A DNA stretch of 64,000 nt from Pseudobdellovibrio sp. (GTDB lineage: Bacteria > Bdellovibrionota > Bdellovibrionia > Bdellovibrionales > Bdellovibrionaceae): assembly GCA_023701385.1 (NCBI GenBank), contig JAMPXC010000002.1, positions 62,001 to 126,000 of the forward strand, in the 5' to 3' direction. The position numbers were made by a program, and so were the translations under genes. The stretch's first letter is position 1, and every line of letters starts with the position of its first letter. A model generated the notes under the pieces. It worked only from the letters and a program-made list of their open reading frames with translations. It was not told the origin of the DNA and ran no database searches. Of this stretch, positions 59,887-64,000 are shown in pieces.

Positions 59887-62800
59887 TTAAACTAACAGCT
59901 AAATGTCTGGCCCGCCTGGTGGCTCTTTTATTGTTTTTAGCTCCATTTATCGCAAATGCACAGGCGTTCGGACCGCAATTAACTTATCATGGCCGCATCT
60001 TAGATACAGCGAACTCAAATGCTCCAGTCAGTGGATCTGTTCAGTTCTTAATGCAAGTGGTGCATCCTGATGTTCCGACTTGCGTTCTCTATCAAGAAAC
60101 ACAAACACAGAATTTAACGGCAGCTGATGGTAACTTCACTTTAACAGTTAACGGTGGCAGCTCGACTTTACCGGCGGCTTTATTAAATCCATTCGCAGAT
60201 ATTTTCATTACTGATCCAACAAGAACTATTAATTGTATTAACGGTGGTACTGTTCCAGGTACGGCGAATTCACGTCGATTAAATGTGTACTTCGTTCCGC
60301 CGGGTGGATCAGCTTATGAACCTCTTCCTTCGCAAGCGATTAACTACGTGCCATTAGCTATCGAAGCCTTAAATGCTGGTACTATTGGTGGCTTTGGGGC
60401 TTCAAGTTTATTAAGAGTTGTTGAGATTAACGGGTTCGGTGTTCCGGTTCCGTATGCAGTTCCTGCGATGACTCGTCCTTTATATGAAGAATTAGATAAT
60501 GTTGTAAAAGGTCAAAGTTCTTACTATGTAACATCACAGGGAACTGTGGCGAATTTTTCAAACCCGCTTCAAGGCGAGGTTACAGGTTCGCAATCAGGCA
60601 CTGTTGTTAGCCGAATTTTTGGCCGTCCGTTAACAACAGTGGGTTCAACATTTGTCGGTGGAGAAGTTTTATATTACGACGGTACAAATTGGATTTCTCG
60701 CCAAGGCAGTAAAGGTACTGTGCAGTCGATTATTTCGGCGAATCCTTATCTTGGTGTAACTGGCGCTCCGCCATCGAATGATCCGACAGTTGATGCGATG
60801 TTAACACTTAATGTGGGTACAGTCGCAAATACTGTAGCCGCGGGTAATGATCCGCGTATCGTTAACGCGTTTCAAATAACAACCCCATTATTAGGTGATG
60901 TGACGGGCACAGTTTCGGCCACAGTTGTTTCAACAGTGGGCGGAAAAACTTCAGTGCAAATTTCACAAAGTGTATCTGATACGCAAGCAGCTACTTCAGC
61001 CAATACGGCAAGCACAATCGTTAAACGTGATGGTTCGGGTAATGTAGCTGTAAATACATTGTCAGCGACAAATTCTTCAATTAGAAATTTATTACTTTAT
61101 AATGTAGCTAATACGCAGGCTGTAACAGTTAACGCTCCAGCGGCTTTAGCGGTTAGTTATGTTTTAACTTTACCTTCAACAATGCCGGTCAGCGGCTTTG
61201 TTTTAGCAACAGATGCTTCTGGAAATACATCGTGGATTTCTCCAACGACAGGCAATGTAACAAATGTTGCAGCGACGGCGCCGCTAGCTTCAACTGGCGG
61301 ACAAACGCCTACGATTTCAATCACGCGAGCATCAACAACAGTTGATGGTTATTTGGCAGCAACAGACTTTGCAACTTTTAATAATAAAGTGGCTTCAGTT
61401 ACGACGACAGCTCCGATTACTTTAGGCGGAACTTCACAAACGCCTACTATTGGTTTACAAGATAGCGGAGTCATTGCTGGAACATATACGAAATTTATCG
61501 TAGATATCAAAGGTCTTATTACAAGTGCGACTACTTTACTGGCTTCTGATATTCCGAATTTAGACACTTCAAAAATTACAACAGGAACATTTCCGATTGC
61601 CCGGGGTGGTACAGGCGCAAGTTCATTAGCTGGCAGCGGTTTTGTAGCAGTGGATGCCAGTGGTTCAGCTTTAACAAGTACAGTTTGTGCTTCTGATGAA
61701 GTTCCTTTCTTTAACGGCACAACTTGGACATGTAAGTTAGCTTCGTCAGCAAATTCAAGTGCGACGCTAGTTATGCGCGATGCGAACGGCAACTTTACCG
61801 CGAATAATATCACGACTGTTCAAGATATGACTGTGCAACGTAATTTACGTGTGCAAGATGGAATGGTCGGCGGTTATATCGGTTTAACTACACCAGTCGG
61901 TGTAGGAAGTTATGATATCGTATTACCAAACAATGCTGTACCGCCAAATGTGGGACAAGTAATGGCGGTAACTTCTGCAAGCTCTGCAACAGTAGCTACA
62001 ACTTGGATTACCGCTTTAACAGATGTATTAGCTAGCGGACACATCATTGTGGGTAATGCTTCGGGCACAGCCACGCCGGTTCTGATGAGCGGTGATGCAA
62101 CACTATCTAATACAGGAAACTTACAATTAATTTCAATGGGTGCTGGTGTTGTTTCTGGCACTGAATACACGAAAGTCACTGTTGATGGCAAAGGTCGTGT
62201 AACATCCGGCTCACAATTAAATAATGCAGATGTTGTGGCTGGTTTAGGTTATGTGCCGATGAATTCAGTTTCAGCGGTAGCACCGATTATGTTAACAGGC
62301 GGTGCTTCAAATCCAGTATTTAGTTTAGCTTTCAGCGGTGTCTCTTCAGGAGCCTATGGTTCAAATACTTTAATTCCAAATTTTGTTGTTGATGAATGGG
62401 GAAGAATTACTTCAGCAACAATGTCGACTTATGCTGATGCTACGAATGTAACAAAAGGTATTGTACAGGTTGGAGCTAACATCACGGTAACCGCAGGTAC
62501 GATTTCGGTTACAAGTGCCAATGTGGTAGCCGCGATGGGTTCATTAAGTGGCGATGTTTCAGGTACATTAGATAATACAGTTGTTCAAACTGTAGGTGGA
62601 AAAACGGCTGCACAAATTTCACAAAGTGTGAGCGATACTCTTGCAGCAACTGATTTAAACTCAAGCGGAACTATTGTTAAACGTGATAACAATGGTAACT
62701 TTACCGCGAATAATATCACAACTGTTCAAGATATGACTGTACAACGTAATTTACGTGTACAAAATGGTATGGCGAATTACATCGGTATTACGACGCCGAT

Positions 62801-64000
62801 CGCGACACCAAGTTACGATATCGTATTGCCGAACAACGCCGTGGCTCCCAATGTGGGCCAAGTGTTGTCGGTAGCAACTGGTTCCACCTCATCAGTTATC
62901 GCAACAACGTGGATTAATGCTTTAACAGACACACTAGCTCCAGGTTTCGTATTCGTTGGTAATGCTTCTGGTACTGCAACGGGTGTTGCCATGAATGGTG
63001 ATGCGACAATGTCTGATACAGGTAACTTGCAATTAATTTCTGTAGGTGCGGGAGTTACATCAGGATCACAGTACACGAAAGTTACAGTTGATGGTAAAGG
63101 CCGCGTGACATCAGGGGCGCAGTTAAATAATGCTGATGTTGTTTCTGGTTTAGGTTATGTGCCGGTGAACTCGGTTTCTACAACAACGCCAATTTCTTTA
63201 AGTGGTGGTGCTTCGAATCCGGTGATTGGTTTAAATGCGAGTGGTGTGGTTTCTGGTGCTTACGGTTCAAATACTTTAATTCCAAATTTTGTTGTTGATG
63301 AATGGGGAAGAATTACTTCAGCCACAATGTCGACTTATGCTGATGCTACGAATGTAACAAAAGGTATTGTACAGGTTGGAGCTAACATTACTGTCACTGC
63401 TGGCACAATTTCGGTAACAAGCGCTAACGTTGTTGCTGCTATGGGAGCATTAGGTGGTGATGTATCCGGAACTCTTGATGCGACTGTAGTTCAAACTGTT
63501 GGCGGAAAAACAGCTGTACAGATTTCTCAATCAGTATCAGACACGATTACTGCAACTCATTTAAATTCGAGCGGTACAATTGTTAAACGCGATAATAACG
63601 GTAACTTTACCGCGAACAATATCACAACAGTTCAAGATATGACTGTACAACGTAACCTGCGAGTACAAGATGGCTCTGTCGGTGGTTATATTGGTATTAC
63701 CACGCCGATCGGTATAACAAGTTATGATATCGTATTACCAAATAATACTGTCGCTCCGAACGTTGGCCAAGTGTTGTCGGTAGCAACTGGTTCTACCTCA
63801 TCGGTTATTGCTACAAGATGGATTAACGCTCTAACAGATTCTTTAGCACCAGGTTTTGTATTTGTGGGTAATGCATCAGGTACGGCAACTGGCGTTGCGA
63901 TGACTGGTGATGCAACAATGTCGAATACTGGTGACTTACAATTAATTTCGGTAGGTTCAGGAGTGACTTCAGGATCACAGTACACAAAAGTGACTGTTGA
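59883..64000 (+). CDS. Giant secreted tail-fibre-like protein with tandem repeats (partial, runs off the window)
   Basis: An open frame of over 1370 codons with no stop before the right edge, secreted through a signal peptide ending near IANAQA (residue 30). Residues 30-160 form a beta-sandwich starting QLTYHGRILDTA, a common first domain of such fibres. Phage-fibre signatures follow: YDGTNWISRQG, VAAGNDPRIV and ARGGTGASSL. From residue 641 a 302-residue unit repeats, with two full copies and part of a third. Long secreted trimeric fibres with these features are known in Bdellovibrio as mosaic adhesive trimeric (MAT) proteins used to recognise prey; their C-terminal tip and chaperone-of-endosialidase domain would lie beyond this window. 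Confidence 0.85.
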   Translation, partial: MIKLTAKCLARLVALLLFLAPFIANAQAFGPQLTYHGRILDTANSNAPVSGSVQFLMQVVHPDVPTCVLYQETQTQNLTAADGNFTLTVNGGSSTLPAALLNPFADIFITDPTRTINCINGGTVPGTANSRRLNVYFVPPGGSAYEPLPSQAINYVPLAIEALNAGTIGGFGASSLLRVVEINGFGVPVPYAVPAMTRPLYEELDNVVKGQSSYYVTSQGTVANFSNPLQGEVTGSQSGTVVSRIFGRPLTTVGSTFVGGEVLYYDGTNWISRQGSKGTVQSIISANPYLGVTGAPPSNDPTVDAMLTLNVGTVANTVAAGNDPRIVNAFQITTPLLGDVTGTVSATVVSTVGGKTSVQISQSVSDTQAATSANTASTIVKRDGSGNVAVNTLSATNSSIRNLLLYNVANTQAVTVNAPAALAVSYVLTLPSTMPVSGFVLATDASGNTSWISPTTGNVTNVAATAPLASTGGQTPTISITRASTTVDGYLAATDFATFNNKVASVTTTAPITLGGTSQTPTIGLQDSGVIAGTYTKFIVDIKGLITSATTLLASDIPNLDTSKITTGTFPIARGGTGASSLAGSGFVAVDASGSALTSTVCASDEVPFFNGTTWTCKLASSANSSATLVMRDANGNFTANNITTVQDMTVQRNLRVQDGMVGGYIGLTTPVGVGSYDIVLPNNAVPPNVGQVMAVTSASSATVATTWITALTDVLASGHIIVGNASGTATPVLMSGDATLSNTGNLQLISMGAGVVSGTEYTKVTVDGKGRVTSGSQLNNADVVAGLGYVPMNSVSAVAPIMLTGGASNPVFSLAFSGVSSGAYGSNTLIPNFVVDEWGRITSATMSTYADATNVTKGIVQVGANITVTAGTISVTSANVVAAMGSLSGDVSGTLDNTVVQTVGGKTAAQISQSVSDTLAATDLNSSGTIVKRDNNGNFTANNITTVQDMTVQRNLRVQNGMANYIGITTPIATPSYDIVLPNNAVAPNVGQVLSVATGSTSSVIATTWINALTDTLAPGFVFVGNASGTATGVAMNGDATMSDTGNLQLISVGAGVTSGSQYTKVTVDGKGRVTSGAQLNNADVVSGLGYVPVNSVSTTTPISLSGGASNPVIGLNASGVVSGAYGSNTLIPNFVVDEWGRITSATMSTYADATNVTKGIVQVGANITVTAGTISVTSANVVAAMGALGGDVSGTLDATVVQTVGGKTAVQISQSVSDTITATHLNSSGTIVKRDNNGNFTANNITTVQDMTVQRNLRVQDGSVGGYIGITTPIGITSYDIVLPNNTVAPNVGQVLSVATGSTSSVIATRWINALTDSLAPGFVFVGNASGTATGVAMTGDATMSNTGDLQLISVGSGVTSGSQYTKVTV
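60890..61220 (+). repeat. Degenerate half repeat within the fibre gene
   Basis: The protein segment GDVTGTVSATVVSTVGGKTS...IVKRDGSGN is a diverged version of the GDVSGTLDNTVVQTVGGKTA...IVKRDNNGN segment at 62550 and 63456, but the following part (SIRNLLLYNVAN...) has a different sequence. It shows that the repeat array decays towards the N-terminus. Confidence 0.6.
61803..62708 (+). repeat. Fibre tandem repeat unit 1 (906 bp, 302 residues)
   Basis: Begins at the AAT of NNITTVQDMTVQRNLRV and ends before the same motif 906 bp later. The frame is maintained exactly (302 codons). It contains VLPNNAVPPNVGQVMAV, GNASGTATPV, VTVDGKGRVTSG and YGSNTLIPNFVVDEWGR landmarks, all recurring in unit 2. Confidence 0.9.
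62709..63614 (+). repeat. Fibre tandem repeat unit 2 (906 bp, 302 residues)
   Basis: Same landmarks as unit 1 at exactly 906-bp spacing. Bases 62358-62482 of unit 1 and 63264-63388 here differ at only one of 125 positions, while the following 60 bases encode the same 20 residues with about 16 codons changed. Confidence 0.9.
63615..64000 (+). repeat. Fibre tandem repeat unit 3 (incomplete at window end)
   Basis: Begins with NNITTVQDMTVQRNLRV again, 906 bp after unit 2, and continues in frame to the last base. How many further units follow is not visible. Confidence 0.85.

Noticed and set aside
61349-63985. Four minus-strand open frames (61349-61813, 61910-62191, 62813-63076, 63722-63985)
   Set aside because: They are antisense shadows of the fibre gene. 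Two recur at the repeat spacing, have no ribosome-binding sites and encode the biased mirror of a Thr/Val/Asn/Gly-rich repeat.
59883-64000. Prophage tail region
   Set aside because: The fibre-like signatures stand without any capsid, portal, tape-measure, baseplate or integrase gene, and the protein has a Sec signal peptide, so it is a cellular surface protein.

Overview
This AT-rich, gene-dense window looks like chromosomal DNA of a Bdellovibrio-like predatory bacterium (Bdellovibrionota, perhaps the Pseudobdellovibrionaceae). That is an inference from content, as there is no rRNA or other taxonomic marker. The clues are two adjacent short flagellins, many secreted proteins and lipoproteins, PilZ and two-component proteins, secreted envelope-active enzymes, and a very large repetitive fibre protein that runs off the right edge. 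No tRNA, rRNA, CRISPR array, prophage or plasmid functions were seen.

Layout. 1-1145: end of thioredoxin reductase and a response regulator. 1159-10672: an envelope-signalling block with a GYF/PilZ protein facing a FecR to TPR-barrel pair, then a convergent operon of FecR, TPR-barrel, degenerate GYF/PilZ paralogue and CHASE2 adenylate cyclase. 10920-13635: two oligopeptide-type ABC ATPases and an O-methyltransferase. 13640-16430: a secreted NlpC/P60-like protein and a small accessory island with an orphan RHS tip, a probable immunity partner and diverged repeats. 16433-24354: hydrolase, AceE-type dehydrogenase, TonB-like protein, PP2C phosphatase with an M23 peptidase, and a TolC-family protein. 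24376-31539: an outer-membrane protein and an ECF-sigma operon (Spy/CnrX-like protein, sigma, membrane anti-sigma, TolC, RND pump, 40-residue lipoprotein) behind a near-consensus ECF promoter. 31733-35989: secreted protein, thiolase, a RAYT transposase unit bounded by inverted REP-like repeats, and an HD-domain dNTPase-like enzyme.

36127-38073: two flagellins behind a sigma-28-like promoter. 38352-50796: secreted proteins, a second thiolase, SDR, two signalling units, a duplicated-domain lipoprotein, a GNAT/FAD-oxidoreductase pair and an XRE regulator. 51242-54611: metzincin lipoprotein, PilZ protein and a transglycosylase-like lipoprotein. 55408-64000: TPR lipoprotein, LysM beta-barrel, Ig-like lipoprotein and the start of a giant tail-fibre-like secreted protein.

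The two most interesting systems are the mirrored FecR/TPR-barrel/GYF-PilZ/CHASE2-cyclase block and the right-edge fibre locus. In the fibre, 302-residue repeats combine heavy synonymous divergence with a nearly identical 125-bp patch. Smaller items are the RAYT/REP unit with a cysteine-rich passenger gene, the CnrYXH-like ECF operon without an adaptor gene, and recurrent GTCT...AGAC inverted repeats upstream of genes.
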